Assembly: GCF_003173335.1 (NCBI RefSeq)
Contig: NZ_QGMZ01000005.1
Location: 1 to 64,000 of the forward strand
From: Methanospirillum stamsii
GTDB lineage: Archaea > Halobacteriota > Methanomicrobia > Methanomicrobiales > Methanospirillaceae
Direction: 5' to 3'
Length of the DNA stretch: 64,000 nucleotides
Shown here: in pieces, positions 19,908 to 30,068 of the stretch
Layout of the letters: every line of letters begins with the position of its first letter
How positions within the stretch are numbered: position 1 is the first letter of the stretch
Made by a program: the position numbers and the translations under genes
Notes under the pieces: generated by a model
Told to the model about the DNA's origin: nothing
The model's input: only the letters and a program-made list of their open reading frames with translations
Databases searched by the model: none

Positions 19908-22076
19908 ATGACTGATAGTGAGATTGAAATTATTGGACAGATGTGTCCTGAAATGCTCAATGAAGTACCTGTTGCGGTTCTTTTAATTGAGAACGGGATC
20001 TTTGTGTATTGTAATCAGGCGGCAGTTCAGATTTTTAAAGCATCAAGTCCGAACCAGATTATTGGCAAACCTCCAGGAATTCTCTCCCCTGCTGTACAAT
20101 CAGATGGGCAGTCATCAAATGAAAAAGCGATTGCAATTATTACCGATGCAATGAATGGTAATCCACAGAAATTTGAATGGATTCATACCCGGATGGATGG
20201 GACGCCTTTTTTTGCTGAAGTAACACTGGCCAGAATTATGATGAATGGGAGAGTCTTTTTACAGACCAATATCATCGATATCGAACATAAGAAACGACAG
20301 ACGGAAGATTTGCGCAATATTCTGAACGGTGCATCAGCAGCAATTCTTCTTATCCATGAGGGGGTTTTTTCCTACTGCAATAAGGCTGCGTTCGAAATAT
20401 TTGGAATTTCAAAAGAGTCCGATTTGATTGGGAAACCCCCAGGTCTCTTTTCACCTGAGTTTCAGTCCGATGGTTCTCCTTCTGATCAGAAATCTATGTT
20501 CTATATTTCGCAGGCGATGAAAGGTAACACCCAAAGGTTTGAGTGGGTACACAAAAGACCAGATGGCACTCTATTTGATGCCGATGTTGGATTAAACCGG
20601 GTAAATATTGACAATAAAACATATCTTCAGACAACAATTTTTGATGTTACCACTCAAAAAAGGCAGATAAAAGAGATGGAACAACTTAATGGTTTTCTTC
20701 ATAAAGAAGTAAACCGGCTTGCAAAAAATCTCTCATCTCTCTCTGAAGGTTCTTTTGATCTGGATTTTACGGTATCAAAACCGGATGAATTTACTCATGA
20801 TGCATTTGAACTTTTTGAAAAAATCAATGTAAGTTTAAAAGATGCAATAGATTCCATCAGAATAATGATAGAGGACGCAAATCTGCTCTCTGATTCTGCT
20901 CTCATGGGAACACTGGATGTACGGGCTGATATCCAGAGGCACAAGGGAGAATTCAGTCATATTGTTGAGGGGATGAACCGGGTTCTTGATAGTGTCATGG
21001 AACCTGTCCGGGAGGCATACCGGGTTTCTGAAGAGTATTCCCGATATCATTTTTCAGCAGAGTTTAATCCTGAAATCCCTGTAAAAGGAGAATTTTTGAG
21101 GTTTAAAGATGCACTCAATACCATTGGTACTTCTATATCTGATGCAATTCATAATCTGAAATCAGAAGCAGATTCACTCTCCCATAATGCATCAAACGCA
21201 AAAACCGGGGTTGATGATGTAAGCCGTGGAGCTCAGGAGATTGCCAAAAATGCTGAGCAAACCTCTCAAAATGCAGACAAAGCTCTGGAGGGAATAGATC
21301 AGGTTCTGCAGGGAATGTCAGACCTGACAACCATGGTCAGTGAAATTGCTGCAAGTACCGATGAAGCCTCAAAGCTCTCGGTTGAAACAAACGATCTTGC
21401 ACAAAAAGGGATAGAATCAGCCGGAGATGCAGAAAAGGGAATGGAGAGTATAACATCCTCCTCTCATGAAGTTGATGTTATTGTTTCTGAAATCCAGAAT
21501 GAGATGAGCCAGATCCGAAAAATAGTTAACATCATTACAGATATCGCAAATCAGACAAACCTTCTGGCATTAAATGCTGCAATTGAGGCTGCACGAGCGG
21601 GTGAAGCCGGAAGAGGTTTTGCGGTAGTTGCTGCAGAGGTGAAAGCTCTTGCCCAGGAGTCCAGATCCTCGGCAGAATCAATTTCAGATATGATACAGGC
21701 CCTGGAGTCCAAATCTGAGAAAGCTGGTAATGCTATTGACATGTCTGTAAAAGCAGTTGAAGACGGAAACCGTGCTCTTGCAATTACCCTTGATGTTTTT
21801 AAGGAACTCTCTCAATCGGTGGGCACAATTTCTGATAAAATGACATTTGTAGCCCAGTCGATAGAATCACAGGCTGCATCCTTTGAAGAAATTACCGCCA
21901 GTGCAAATGAGATGAGTATCCTGGTTAAGAAGACTGCAGATGATGCGACTCATTCGTCTGCTACCAGTGAAGAGGCTCTTGCGGTAGTTGCCCAGATAAA
22001 TAGTGTCATTGATGCGATAAATAGTGCCGTTTCATCAATGAATCATGAAATGTCTCAATTTTCCCTGAAAAAGTGA
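19908..22076 (+). CDS. Cytoplasmic methyl-accepting chemotaxis protein with two PAS domains
   Basis: 722 residues without membrane helices. Two closely similar PAS domains occupy about 16-130 and 138-250; both contain 'LLI(E/H)(N/E)G(I/V)F(V/S)YCN(Q/K)AA', so one likely arose by duplication. A HAMP-like helical segment (about 260-390) leads to the signalling domain, whose hairpin tip reads '[24 protein letters not shown]', the CheA/CheW-binding signature. It should sense an internal signal, such as redox state or a cofactor bound in the PAS domains, and control the CheA kinase and archaellar motility. No che genes occur in the window. A TATA box lies about 40 nt upstream and the gene looks monocistronic. 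Confidence 0.93.
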   Translation: MTDSEIEIIGQMCPEMLNEVPVAVLLIENGIFVYCNQAAVQIFKASSPNQIIGKPPGILSPAVQSDGQSSNEKAIAIITDAMNGNPQKFEWIHTRMDGTPFFAEVTLARIMMNGRVFLQTNIIDIEHKKRQTEDLRNILNGASAAILLIHEGVFSYCNKAAFEIFGISKESDLIGKPPGLFSPEFQSDGSPSDQKSMFYISQAMKGNTQRFEWVHKRPDGTLFDADVGLNRVNIDNKTYLQTTIFDVTTQKRQIKEMEQLNGFLHKEVNRLAKNLSSLSEGSFDLDFTVSKPDEFTHDAFELFEKINVSLKDAIDSIRIMIEDANLLSDSALMGTLDVRADIQRHKGEFSHIVEGMNRVLDSVMEPVREAYRVSEEYSRYHFSAEFNPEIPVKGEFLRFKDALNTIGTSISDAIHNLKSEADSLSHNASNAKTGVDDVSRGAQEIAKNAEQTSQNADKALEGIDQVLQGMSDLTTMVSEIAASTDEASKLSVETNDLAQKGIESAGDAEKGMESITSSSHEVDVIVSEIQNEMSQIRKIVNIITDIANQTNLLALNAAIEAARAGEAGRGFAVVAAEVKALAQESRSSAESISDMIQALESKSEKAGNAIDMSVKAVEDGNRALAITLDVFKELSQSVGTISDKMTFVAQSIESQAASFEEITASANEMSILVKKTADDATHSSATSEEALAVVAQINSVIDAINSAVSSMNHEMSQFSLKK

Positions 22077-22100
22077 GGGAGTTATGAATGGAGTATGGGA

Positions 22101-23504
22101 TTATTGATACTTAAGTAACCGGGAGAGATATAAACGAGCCCAGACATATCCCAGAGTCCCTCCAAGGATATCTCCTGCAACAATGCCCCACCAGATCCCA
22201 TGTTCTCCATAATCTAGCACAACACCGATATAGTATGCAAAAACCGCAATAAAAAGGAGATTTCTGCATAAATTCAGAGTAAGTGAGGTTATTCCTTTTC
22301 CCACTCCCTGAAACAGGGAGGATGACATGATACCTGGTGAGACAAAGGGATAAAAGAAACACATGGTTCCGAGGAATGCTGCAATTGACGGTGCAAGGTG
22401 AGCACTCTCTACCGAATAGGTAAATATTGAGGCTATGGGCATTGCAAAGAGCCAGGTAATAATGCTTGTAAATATCGCAATTAAGAGTCCGGTTTTTACT
22501 GAATATTGAAGAATTATGGGTAGTTTTTCGTATCTTCTCCCTCCAAATGCTGCACCTCCTACGGATATTACCGCAGTTCCGATGGCCGCCAGAGGAATAA
22601 TTGCAAACATGACTACACGCCAGCCTGCAGCATATACCGCAACAGCATCAGTCCCTGCAGTATTTACAAGCAATATGTTTATAATAATTGCAAGCAATGA
22701 CATCAGGAAAAATTCAAAACTGGCCGGAATGCCAACCCCCAGAATGTCAATTACATCCCTCCTCTGGTATTTGAATACTCTCCGGGAAAGAGTAATAAAT
22801 GTGTCTTTTTTACCAAAAAACCAATAAAGAAGCACTATTGCAACAAAGATCTGTGAGATGACCATACCCCAGGCTGCTCCGGCTATACCCATCCCTGCAT
22901 GGTATATCAGGATTGGATCGAGGATCATGTTCATCACTGCCGATGCAGCCATCAGATACATCGTCCGTTTTGTGTCACCCTCCGCCCGAAGAATTGCAGA
23001 TCCCACACTCGTAAGCAGCAGGAGAATGGTGCTGGCAAATACAATCCTCCCATAATCTGTGGCAAGAGTTGCAGTTTCACCTGCTCCAAAGAGTAATGCT
23101 ATCTCTTTTGTCCAGATAACCAGTGGAATGGTTGCAATCACAGCAATTATTACGGTCAGGATGATGGCATGTACAGCAGTATTATTTGCTCCAATATGGT
23201 CATGAGCACCAATTTTTCTTGCAATTGCAGAGGTGGTTCCGGCGCCAAGACCATTACCAAGACCTATAAGAACCAGAAACAGAGGTGATATGAAACCTAC
23301 TGCTGCCAGTGCATCTGATCCAAGTCCCGCAACCCAGATTGCATTAACGATGTTATAGGTGGAGTACAGCATCATCGCGATGATGAGGGGTCCGGATAGT
23401 TTTCTTATTGCTTTTTCCGGCTCACCAAGAAGCAATGATACTCCGACAGTTTCCTGTTTTACTGGTTCTGATGGTTGTTTTTCTCCGGTGTAATCGGGCT
23501 TCAT
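22101..23504 (-). CDS. MATE family multidrug/sodium antiporter
   Basis: 467-residue membrane protein with 12 predicted helices in two similar halves, typical of MATE exporters. It starts with 'PLIIAMMLYSTYNIVNAIWVAGLGSDALAAVGF', the usual first-helix region, and has 'GLGNGLGAGTTSAIARKIGA'. It should expel cationic or amphiphilic drugs in exchange for sodium or protons. Its start overlaps the stop of the MarR-type regulator gene by 4 nt (ATGA), so the two are co-translated and the regulator very likely controls the exporter. Confidence 0.93.
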   Translation of the reverse strand: MKPDYTGEKQPSEPVKQETVGVSLLLGEPEKAIRKLSGPLIIAMMLYSTYNIVNAIWVAGLGSDALAAVGFISPLFLVLIGLGNGLGAGTTSAIARKIGAHDHIGANNTAVHAIILTVIIAVIATIPLVIWTKEIALLFGAGETATLATDYGRIVFASTILLLLTSVGSAILRAEGDTKRTMYLMAASAVMNMILDPILIYHAGMGIAGAAWGMVISQIFVAIVLLYWFFGKKDTFITLSRRVFKYQRRDVIDILGVGIPASFEFFLMSLLAIIINILLVNTAGTDAVAVYAAGWRVVMFAIIPLAAIGTAVISVGGAAFGGRRYEKLPIILQYSVKTGLLIAIFTSIITWLFAMPIASIFTYSVESAHLAPSIAAFLGTMCFFYPFVSPGIMSSSLFQGVGKGITSLTLNLCRNLLFIAVFAYYIGVVLDYGEHGIWWGIVAGDILGGTLGYVWARLYLSRLLKYQ

Positions 23505-23962
23505 AGATTTTCCTCAATCTTTTCTATGGTTAAAATACTGGTTTCAGCAACGTTGTGAAGAAATGAATGTAAATGGGTCCGTTCCTCTTGTGTCAGTCCA
23601 TGCGATACTATTTCTTCCCATTTTTGATCAATTGCGCAAATTTCTGGCGCAATCTGGTATCCTTTTTCAGTCAGGGAAATTCTGAATGCCCGACGGTTTT
23701 CAGGATCTACAATCCGGGTAATATATCCGGAATCTTCCATTTTTTTGAGAGTTCTTGCAATGGTTCCTTTGTCGAGATGAAAATACCTGGCCATTGAATC
23801 CTGTGTTATATCCGGATGATTGAGCAGGCATAAAAAAGCAGGTAACTGTCCAGCAGATAGATTATACTGCCTTAATTTTTCATTTAAATATATTATTCTG
23901 GCCCGGTTAATGATTGAGATAAGAGGGCCGGGAGGAAGTTTTGATGGAACGTGCGATGACAC
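23501..23962 (-). CDS. MarR-family transcriptional regulator
   Basis: 153 residues with the MarR winged helix: 'LSAGQLPAFLCLLNHPDITQDSMARYFHLDKGTIARTLKKMEDSGYITR', a recognition helix, then the wing 'DPENRRAFRISLTEKG'. A GTG start at 23962 fits the frame. It is the first gene of a two-gene operon with the MATE exporter. By family precedent it represses its own operon and lets go when a drug or phenolic compound binds. A short GTTG-N6-CAAC inverted repeat at about 23993-24006, some 30 nt upstream, could be its operator, but the symmetry is weak. Confidence 0.9.
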   Translation of the reverse strand: MSSHVPSKLPPGPLISIINRARIIYLNEKLRQYNLSAGQLPAFLCLLNHPDITQDSMARYFHLDKGTIARTLKKMEDSGYITRIVDPENRRAFRISLTEKGYQIAPEICAIDQKWEEIVSHGLTQEERTHLHSFLHNVAETSILTIEKIEENL

Positions 23963-24049
23963 CTATACAGATGATGTTTCATGGAATAAAACGTTGTTTG
24001 TGCAACTGTTGACGATGCAATGATTATGGGATTATGTACAATTATTTAG

Positions 24050-26707
24050 TTAACTCACTCGCTTTTTAAAAATACAGTTAACCCTGGTCCCCATACCAAG
24101 ACCTTTGCTTGAGATGGTGATGTTTCCTCCAAGAGCCTGAACCAGCCGCCGGGTAACAGAAAGACCAAGCCCTGGTGATGAACGGTCATGGCGTGATGTA
24201 TCTGCTTTGTAAAAAGGTTCGAATATTCTTATCAGATTTTCTTCTTTTATTCCGATACCGTCATCACAGACGCTGATTTCAATAGAGTCATCGTTTTCAA
24301 CAGCAGTTATCCTGATGTTTCCAAAGGGGTTTGAATATTTTATTGCATTTGATATGATATTGTCCATCACCGATTCAATATGGGGAGGTGATGTAATGAA
24401 TGTCAGTGATGGTGGAATTTTTTTCGTAATCGTGATATTTTTTCTGGCAGCAGCAAGTTCATAGATGTCCAGGATCCTGGAAATAAAAACATTGACATTA
24501 ATCGGGGATGTGTCGACAATTTCATACATCGATCCAGACCGTGCCAACTGGAGAATTTTATCCACGATGGAAGTTATCTGCATCGCATTGTCCCTCACTA
24601 TCTCTAGTAATCTTTTGTTTTTCTCATCCTCTTCATCATTTATCAGGACTGGAATAAGAGCAATAATTGGTGTGAGTGGTGTCCGGAGTTCATGGGCAAT
24701 TCCGGTAATAAGGTTATTTTTTAGTTCCAAAAGGAATGTAATCTCTTCCGTTCGTTCTTTTACAATATGATCCAGTAATTCCTGCTGGAAAAGACTTTTA
24801 TCCAGTCTCGTGACAAGTTCCCTTTTTTCTGTAATATCGATTCCAAGAAATCCGATAAGTTCTTCTTCTTCGTCCTGAACAGGATAAAAAATTGTGGAAA
24901 GAGATACTTCCTTGTCCTCAAGTTGAAACGTAAATTCACGAAATATTGATTTTTTTAATATTCGGATGTTATCAAGAATTTTTTCACATTCAGCCCGCAG
25001 CTGAGGTGGTAGAAAGTTCCAGATGGGTTTTCCTACACTGTCACTTCCAAATATTATGTTGTTCTCAACAAAAGTCTCATTAGTCAGTAAAACAGTCCCA
25101 TTATCATTGAGCAGGGCAAAAATTACCGGAGAATAATCAAGTATACTTTGAAATAGCGTATTTATTCTGGTTAACTGTTTTTCAATCTTTTTATGGCTGG
25201 TAATATCCCTCGCGGTGACCAGAATTCCCTGTATTGCCGGATTTTCAAGGCAATTGATAGCAGTTGCTTCCAGATTCATGAACGTTCCGTCCCGTTTTCT
25301 GGTCCTGAATTCAGCCTCTTCGATGAAACTTGGGTTTTCTATGAGTCGAATAATTTTCGTTAGTACCGGGTCATAATCCTCCGGGTGCAAGAACCGTTTG
25401 ACGGGACCCAGAATCTCTTCACAAAGGAAGCCTGATGTGGGTTCAATTCTGGGACTAATATACGATATTTCGAGAGATTTGGTGATAATAATAAAAATAT
25501 CTGAACTTTGTGTTATTATCATCCTGAATAACTCTTCATTGTTTTTCAGGTCATGTAATAACTGGTTCTGTTCGGTCATATCTTGAAAAGAACCAACAAT
25601 TCCTGCGATCTCTCCCTGATGATCATAAAAAAGGTTTTTTGAATGGATTATTTCATGTGCTTTGCCTGCTGTATCGATGAGCACACTCTGGTAAGGTGAG
25701 AGATACCCGTCATTTATGAGTTTCTGATCATAGTAATGGCATATCTCTGCTTCTTTATCACTCCAGATTTCAAAATATGTTCTTCCAATGAGTTTTTTAG
25801 ATGGAATTCCGGTAAGATCCACGAAAGCCTTATTACAACCCGCATATTGTTTAACGTTATTTTTCCAGTGAACAGGAATTGGGATTGCATCCAGCAATGC
25901 ATCAGTGAACCTTTTTTGTCGCACCAGTTCCTGGAGAAAATTCTCTTTATCCTTTTCTATTTTCTTCTTTTCGGTAATTTCTCTTGATGCAATTGTTAAA
26001 ACCTGGATATTATTATCCTTATCAAATCCAGGAACCAGAATACGATCATACCATTTTCCATCTGCTCTTTGGTACTCCAATCTGGAAGGTTTTCCGGTTT
26101 TCAGAACCTTTCCAACCTGTTTTTCCCATATACGGGTATTAACAGGTGAATCCTGAAGCTCCCTGAAATTTTTGCCGATTATTGAAATGGGTTCATTTCC
26201 GGTGTTCTTTGCAAACGTTTTGTTTGCGTAATGTATACACTGGTTAACATCAAGTTGCAGGATCATGTCAGGTGATTCATCCGTCAATTCCCTGTAGCGT
26301 TCTAAGTCCTGCCTTTCCGTTTTCAGTTTTTGATACTTCTCTGTTGCATGACGAATCCTGAAGAAGAGTTCCTCTAATCCGTTTTTTTCTTTACTTTCCT
26401 TCCAAACGAAAAAATCGGCTCCCTCATTTATTGCCTGAATGATTAGGTCCTTCTGATTCGTCCCGGAGAATATACCTATCGGTATATCTGGATCTCTTTG
26501 CCGGATTTTTGTGATTAAAGTGATTATATCTATACCAGATATCTCACAATCTGTAATAATGGCATCAAATGATTCGTCAATAATCCTTTCTATTGCTTTA
26601 ATGCCATCCGTCTCAAATTCCGGTTCATAACCTGGTAAATTATTAAAGAATGTTCTGTCAACCTCAAAAATTTCCTGATTACTTTCTATGAACAGGACAC
26701 GAATCAT
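24050..26707 (-). CDS. Receiver plus four-PAS sensor histidine kinase
   Basis: 885 residues, cytoplasmic. An N-terminal receiver domain has the acceptor Asp53 (IITDCEISGID). Its first acidic site reads 'FIESN' instead of the usual double Asp, so metal binding may be weaker. Four PAS domains follow at about 135-260, 270-385, 388-512 and 515-640 ('DESPDMILQLD', 'DAIPIPVHWKN', 'TQSSDIFIIITK', 'DYSPVIFALLN'). The HisKA box is GIAHELRTPLTPI, and the ATPase domain has 'NIISNAIKYS', 'CDDGIGIK' and 'SPGLGLSV'. It resembles the receiver-PAS kinase at 5297-7087 in layout but has a conventional H box. It probably integrates several internal signals within a phosphorelay. Its gene follows the 59-residue gene on the same strand, separated by a terminator-like hairpin. 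Confidence 0.9.
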   Translation of the reverse strand: MIRVLFIESNQEIFEVDRTFFNNLPGYEPEFETDGIKAIERIIDESFDAIITDCEISGIDIITLITKIRQRDPDIPIGIFSGTNQKDLIIQAINEGADFFVWKESKEKNGLEELFFRIRHATEKYQKLKTERQDLERYRELTDESPDMILQLDVNQCIHYANKTFAKNTGNEPISIIGKNFRELQDSPVNTRIWEKQVGKVLKTGKPSRLEYQRADGKWYDRILVPGFDKDNNIQVLTIASREITEKKKIEKDKENFLQELVRQKRFTDALLDAIPIPVHWKNNVKQYAGCNKAFVDLTGIPSKKLIGRTYFEIWSDKEAEICHYYDQKLINDGYLSPYQSVLIDTAGKAHEIIHSKNLFYDHQGEIAGIVGSFQDMTEQNQLLHDLKNNEELFRMIITQSSDIFIIITKSLEISYISPRIEPTSGFLCEEILGPVKRFLHPEDYDPVLTKIIRLIENPSFIEEAEFRTRKRDGTFMNLEATAINCLENPAIQGILVTARDITSHKKIEKQLTRINTLFQSILDYSPVIFALLNDNGTVLLTNETFVENNIIFGSDSVGKPIWNFLPPQLRAECEKILDNIRILKKSIFREFTFQLEDKEVSLSTIFYPVQDEEEELIGFLGIDITEKRELVTRLDKSLFQQELLDHIVKERTEEITFLLELKNNLITGIAHELRTPLTPIIALIPVLINDEEDEKNKRLLEIVRDNAMQITSIVDKILQLARSGSMYEIVDTSPINVNVFISRILDIYELAAARKNITITKKIPPSLTFITSPPHIESVMDNIISNAIKYSNPFGNIRITAVENDDSIEISVCDDGIGIKEENLIRIFEPFYKADTSRHDRSSPGLGLSVTRRLVQALGGNITISSKGLGMGTRVNCIFKKRVS

Positions 26708-26886
26708 GGACCCCCATCATATGCTCTATCCTGAATTTCAATATGAAATGCCCCGATATAATATTGTGTTCTGTAATCATCTTTATTGTATCGGACAAAA
26801 TTCAAATGATAAAGGGCTACAGTAATCTAGAAAGTTGCAATAATCAAAATCACTAACAAAAAAACAATATTTTTTGCATAAAAGAG
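26708..26886. other. Kinase upstream region, no gene seen
   Basis: This AT-rich stretch upstream of the four-PAS kinase holds no supportable ORF. ATATAATATTG at about 26756-26766 on the plus strand could act as a TATA box in either orientation for the minus-strand kinase. I see no repeat or strong hairpin within it. Confidence 0.4.
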
Positions 26887-26928
26887 ATCTACCTGATAAC
26901 GAAAAAATAATTATTTTTTCCGGTAGAT
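26887..26928 (-). terminator. Stem-loop terminator at the end of the 59-residue gene
   Basis: ATCTACC (26887-26893) and GGTAGAT (26922-26928) form a 7-bp inverted repeat. They enclose a perfect 20-nt A/T palindrome at 26901-26920. On the minus strand the structure ends in a T run (ATTTTTTC) and is followed by further T-rich DNA. It overlaps the last codons of the small gene and precedes the kinase gene, as expected for a terminator. Confidence 0.6.
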
Positions 26929-27090
26929 ATTCAGACCAATTTTTATCTCTTCATGGTCCGGAATGGAAATATTCCCTTCTGTTGATGCAATTGCTATGGA
27001 TTTTCCTGATTTGGATTCTCCATAATCTTTTGAAATATCAACCTTAATGGTCAGGGTTGAACCTTCAACAATCATCTCGACATTCTTCAT
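26911..27090 (-). CDS. Small 59-residue protein of unknown function
   Basis: An uninterrupted ATG-to-TAA frame encodes 59 residues starting MKNVEMIVEGSTLTIKVDIS and ending KIGLNIYRKK. The central 'GKSIAIASTEGNISIPDHEEIKIG' pattern alternates hydrophobic and polar residues, as in a small beta-rich fold. It looks like a widespread family of very small cytoplasmic proteins in anaerobes that I recall only vaguely, so I give no name. Support for it being real: protein-like composition, a strong stem-loop at its 3' end, and a fit in an otherwise empty gap of 470 nt. No ribosome site is obvious, so it may be leaderless. Confidence 0.7.
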   Translation of the reverse strand: MKNVEMIVEGSTLTIKVDISKDYGESKSGKSIAIASTEGNISIPDHEEIKIGLNIYRKK

Positions 27091-27183
27091 AGAATATGAT
27101 TGATTAACAGATTATTTGGAACTTCTCTTTGGTATGGTATGATGTCGTACTGATCATAAATGGGCTGGCAGATTTTCAGGCTC

Positions 27184-27543
27184 TTACTCCGTATAAATAA
27201 GGTTGAACACATCAGTTTCATAAATCATCTTTCCTGGTCCTGCATCAACAGCAGCAGAAACTGGTTCAAATATCTGAAATTTCAGTGAGTGGGTTCCGGG
27301 TTTTCTATATTTGGATTCAATTTCAAAGAAATTTGTTTCTTTTCCATCATTACTCAACCATTCATGGACAAGGGAAATTTCTTTCTCATCAAGAAATATC
27401 TTGGTTATTACTTTCTGTCGGCTTTTTGAATCATGTCGAATCTGATAAAAAAACCTGAAATCACTCACCGGAGTAGTAATAGACTGTTGTGGATCGACAT
27501 CTCCTGCTTTGGTTGTCCAGAACCCGTTTATGGTAATTTCCAT
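27184..27543 (-). CDS. Small hypothetical protein, probably beta-sandwich
   Basis: 119 residues, no signal peptide or membrane segment. The alternating pattern ('DFRFFYQIRH', 'KVITKIFLDEKEI', 'GTHSLKFQIFEPV') suggests an immunoglobulin-like beta sandwich. The protein starts 'MEITINGFWTTKAGDVDP'. I recognise no family or catalytic motif. It lies between the HNH endonuclease gene (upstream on the same strand, 100-nt gap) and the 59-residue gene downstream, but nothing links their functions. Confidence 0.6.
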   Translation of the reverse strand: MEITINGFWTTKAGDVDPQQSITTPVSDFRFFYQIRHDSKSRQKVITKIFLDEKEISLVHEWLSNDGKETNFFEIESKYRKPGTHSLKFQIFEPVSAAVDAGPGKMIYETDVFNLIYTE

Positions 27544-27643
27544 GTTTCACCAGAATGGTAATATGGGTGTGATGAGTTAAAAAATCACTGTTTACCATAA
27601 TCAGATGACTTGTCTGATGATTCTCACTAAAAAAAGTTCGGAA

Positions 27644-28645
27644 TTATTCAATCTTTTTTGGTCGATTAACCGGGATTGTCCATTTTTTGTCTGAATCGAT
27701 AATTGTAATCAGTTCATTTTCGCAGCTGACTAATATTCTTCCTGAATGGATAGCTTTATGATGAAAAAGACAGGTAACCAACATATTATCGGCTAAATCT
27801 TTACCGTTCATAGATAATGGGATGATGTGGTGAACTTCTACCGGACCTTCCCTTTCTTCTCCAGTCAGGGCACAGATTTGACATTTACTCCCGTGAACTT
27901 TTTTTACCAGGTATGCAAGAAACTTGTTTCTTTTCATCTGCATCGGAAGGATTCTTTTTTGTTCTGCTTCGATAACTGACCAGATGTTTTTATCTTCCTT
28001 TACATATTTCTGATATAACTGATGGTATCTTCGTTCAGAGGGAGGTCCTCTGATTGCCCCAGCCATTTCAATCAGTAATTCTCTGCTTATTTTATCCGGA
28101 TTCACGGCATCAGTGTGTTCAGGAAAAACATCTGAAAGCCTTATCATGAGTAGTGGATCACCTGCATCCAGGCGATCCCTTATGGTGGGTTTTGACATGA
28201 TGGCGTCAAATACCAATTCAGGGCTTACAGCAGCAAGACCAAATTTTTTCCACCATTTTAGAATGATCTGTAGTTCCAATTGATCTGATATAAGAAATTT
28301 CAGTCTTCCTCGCTTATTTAAAACCATATTTGCAAGGGCATCTGCAGAATTCAGATCAATGAGGTTCTGAAGATGTGGATTTTTATGAAAAAAGATACAG
28401 ATTATTGCTGCAATCTGTTCAAAATCCGAAGAATATGGTCCCTCTGCTTTGTGAAAAAGAAATTCCAGAAATGCTATGGAAGCTGATGAAACCCCGAGAA
28501 TTTCCTGGTCAGCAAGAGGGTCATGTTTTGTGCATTTTTTAAGGGCAGACGAAAAATCAAAAGGGATAGTGGAGTCACTGGCAATCATTCCCTGAAGGAT
28601 TGATTCAAAGCATAATTCATGGTCTTTCCATCGGATTGTCCGCAT
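27644..28645 (-). CDS. HNH endonuclease domain protein
   Basis: 333 residues. The C-terminal third carries an HNH nuclease motif: 'CQICALTGEEREGPVEVHHIIPLSMNGKDLADNMLVTCLFHHKAIHSG'-type order, with a CxxC zinc knuckle half at the start, His-His of the 'VHHIIP' strand, Asn in 'DNMLVTC' and the final 'HHKAIH'. The N-terminal 230 residues are helical and unrecognised. HNH proteins cut DNA; this one could belong to a defence, restriction or mobile-DNA function, but there is no partner methylase or toxin gene next to it. It is probably cytoplasmic. Confidence 0.8.
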   Translation of the reverse strand: MRTIRWKDHELCFESILQGMIASDSTIPFDFSSALKKCTKHDPLADQEILGVSSASIAFLEFLFHKAEGPYSSDFEQIAAIICIFFHKNPHLQNLIDLNSADALANMVLNKRGRLKFLISDQLELQIILKWWKKFGLAAVSPELVFDAIMSKPTIRDRLDAGDPLLMIRLSDVFPEHTDAVNPDKISRELLIEMAGAIRGPPSERRYHQLYQKYVKEDKNIWSVIEAEQKRILPMQMKRNKFLAYLVKKVHGSKCQICALTGEEREGPVEVHHIIPLSMNGKDLADNMLVTCLFHHKAIHSGRILVSCENELITIIDSDKKWTIPVNRPKKIE

Positions 28646-28690
28646 AAAATTTAATGATTAAATCAGGATTTTATTTCAGATGATTCTCAT

Positions 28691-29656
28691 TTACGTGAAA
28701 TCAAACCTGGTTCCTACTGAACTAAGCACAAACCGGTCAGGCATTGCTTTTGCAAACTGAGTCTGCGCTTCCCATCCTGTGCAATGTAATGGGATGATAT
28801 GGTCTGGTGCTATCTTTTGCATGTCAGTTATGGTTGGTTCTATGATATTTCTGAAGTAAGGGCCTGAAAGGTGGAACCCTCCAATCACTGCATGCACTTT
28901 GTCAATCCCTGAAATTTTTTGTGCGAACCGGACAGAGTTAATAATTCCTGCATGAGCGCATCCTGAAATCACAATAAGTCCGTGATGCTTAAGGTTTAAA
29001 ACAAGAGACTGATCATCCCTGAATGGATCGACAATAAAGTTCCCTCCTTCTTTTGCCTCCAGAACCGGGGATCCCTTTTCAAACGAAGTAGTTCGTTCAA
29101 CCTCTCCAGTAATAAGTATTTGCTGATTACAGATGAATGATGGTCCGGCTGAAAGATTGAGAATTGCTCCGGTGTGGGTTAATTCATCTTTATGTAATAC
29201 GGGCAGCTCAGTATATGATCCATCAGGCCGCTTTTTTCGTCGCTCGTTAAAAGCTGCTGGATGAAGGTGTACTGGCAGACGGCATGATGATGAACGAAGT
29301 ACCTGTTTTAATGCACCGATGTGGTCAAAATGTCCGTGACTGATCACGATCTCTTCTATATCGTCCAGGTTTACCTTAAGGATTTCTGCATTAGATACTA
29401 GTGCAGATTCAGAAGCACCGGCATCCATCAGTATGGTATGCACCTTTTCTGCGGATGTCACCTGTATTAGAAGTGATAGTCCGTGTTCTGCAAAAAGAGT
29501 CCTGCCATATGAAAGAAGCGGGCGGTGAATCAGGGAGTTATTTTCAACAAGAAGAAGATCGGTGAAATTATCCACAAGGACGGTAATGGATACCTTATCT
29601 ACTGGCATTATCGGATATGTCATACAGATCACAAAATGTAAGATAATATCTCGCAT
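28691..29656 (-). CDS. COG1237-type metallo-beta-lactamase, methanopterin-biosynthesis-like
   Basis: 321 residues in the longest frame; the first good residue is likely Met17 (MPVDKVSITVLVDN), giving a start at 29608. The metal motif is complete, ISHGHFDHIGAL, with later ligands in 'ISGCAHAGIIN' and 'PLHCTGWEA'. The order 'ITVLVDN...EHGLSLLIQV...ILMDAGAS' is that of COG1237, whose Methanocaldococcus member (MJ0301) was shown to act in methanopterin biosynthesis, condensing a ribofuranosylaminobenzene phosphate with a dihydropterin pyrophosphate. That role is plausible here, but the family contains members of other function. The gene stands alone. Confidence 0.75.
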   Translation of the reverse strand: MRDIILHFVICMTYPIMPVDKVSITVLVDNFTDLLLVENNSLIHRPLLSYGRTLFAEHGLSLLIQVTSAEKVHTILMDAGASESALVSNAEILKVNLDDIEEIVISHGHFDHIGALKQVLRSSSCRLPVHLHPAAFNERRKKRPDGSYTELPVLHKDELTHTGAILNLSAGPSFICNQQILITGEVERTTSFEKGSPVLEAKEGGNFIVDPFRDDQSLVLNLKHHGLIVISGCAHAGIINSVRFAQKISGIDKVHAVIGGFHLSGPYFRNIIEPTITDMQKIAPDHIIPLHCTGWEAQTQFAKAMPDRFVLSSVGTRFDFT

Positions 29657-30068
29657 ATGAGGGATTTATCTTTTCGTTTGTATCTGGCAGAATTATAAAA
29701 AAAAAATTGTGAAAAACCTATGTGTCCTCATTCAACACCGGTAGTTATTTAAGGTATAATATCTTAAGAAGAATTGTAACCCGCCTGCAGTGAATTGATG
29801 TGAGAATCGGCGGATTAATCTGACGGATGGATTGCATGAGTTGAAATATTTCATTATTGCTCATCGGTTTCTATCCGTCTCTATATTATTATATTCTGTT
29901 TTTGAAAAGAAAATCTGACATATGGAAATATTCATATAACTGTGTTTATGATTGATATTTATTGAAGTGAGAATCAATCGGTCAAACAACCTATCCGGTC
30001 CTTTCTATGGTATCTGGTGATGTATTACCTGATTACATGTATGAGATTTAAAAAACAGGCATCCTGCT
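29657..30068. other. 412-nt AT-rich intergenic region with inverted and direct repeats
   Basis: No gene seen. GACGGAT (29822-29828) and ATCCGTC (29873-29879) are inverted around a segment that itself holds ATGAG/CTCAT and GAAATATTTC. ATTGATGTGAGAATC (29794-29808) recurs with one change as ATTGAAGTGAGAATC (29961-29975). GAGATTTAAAAAAC shortly before 30069 could be the TATA region of the RND gene. Confidence 0.45.
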
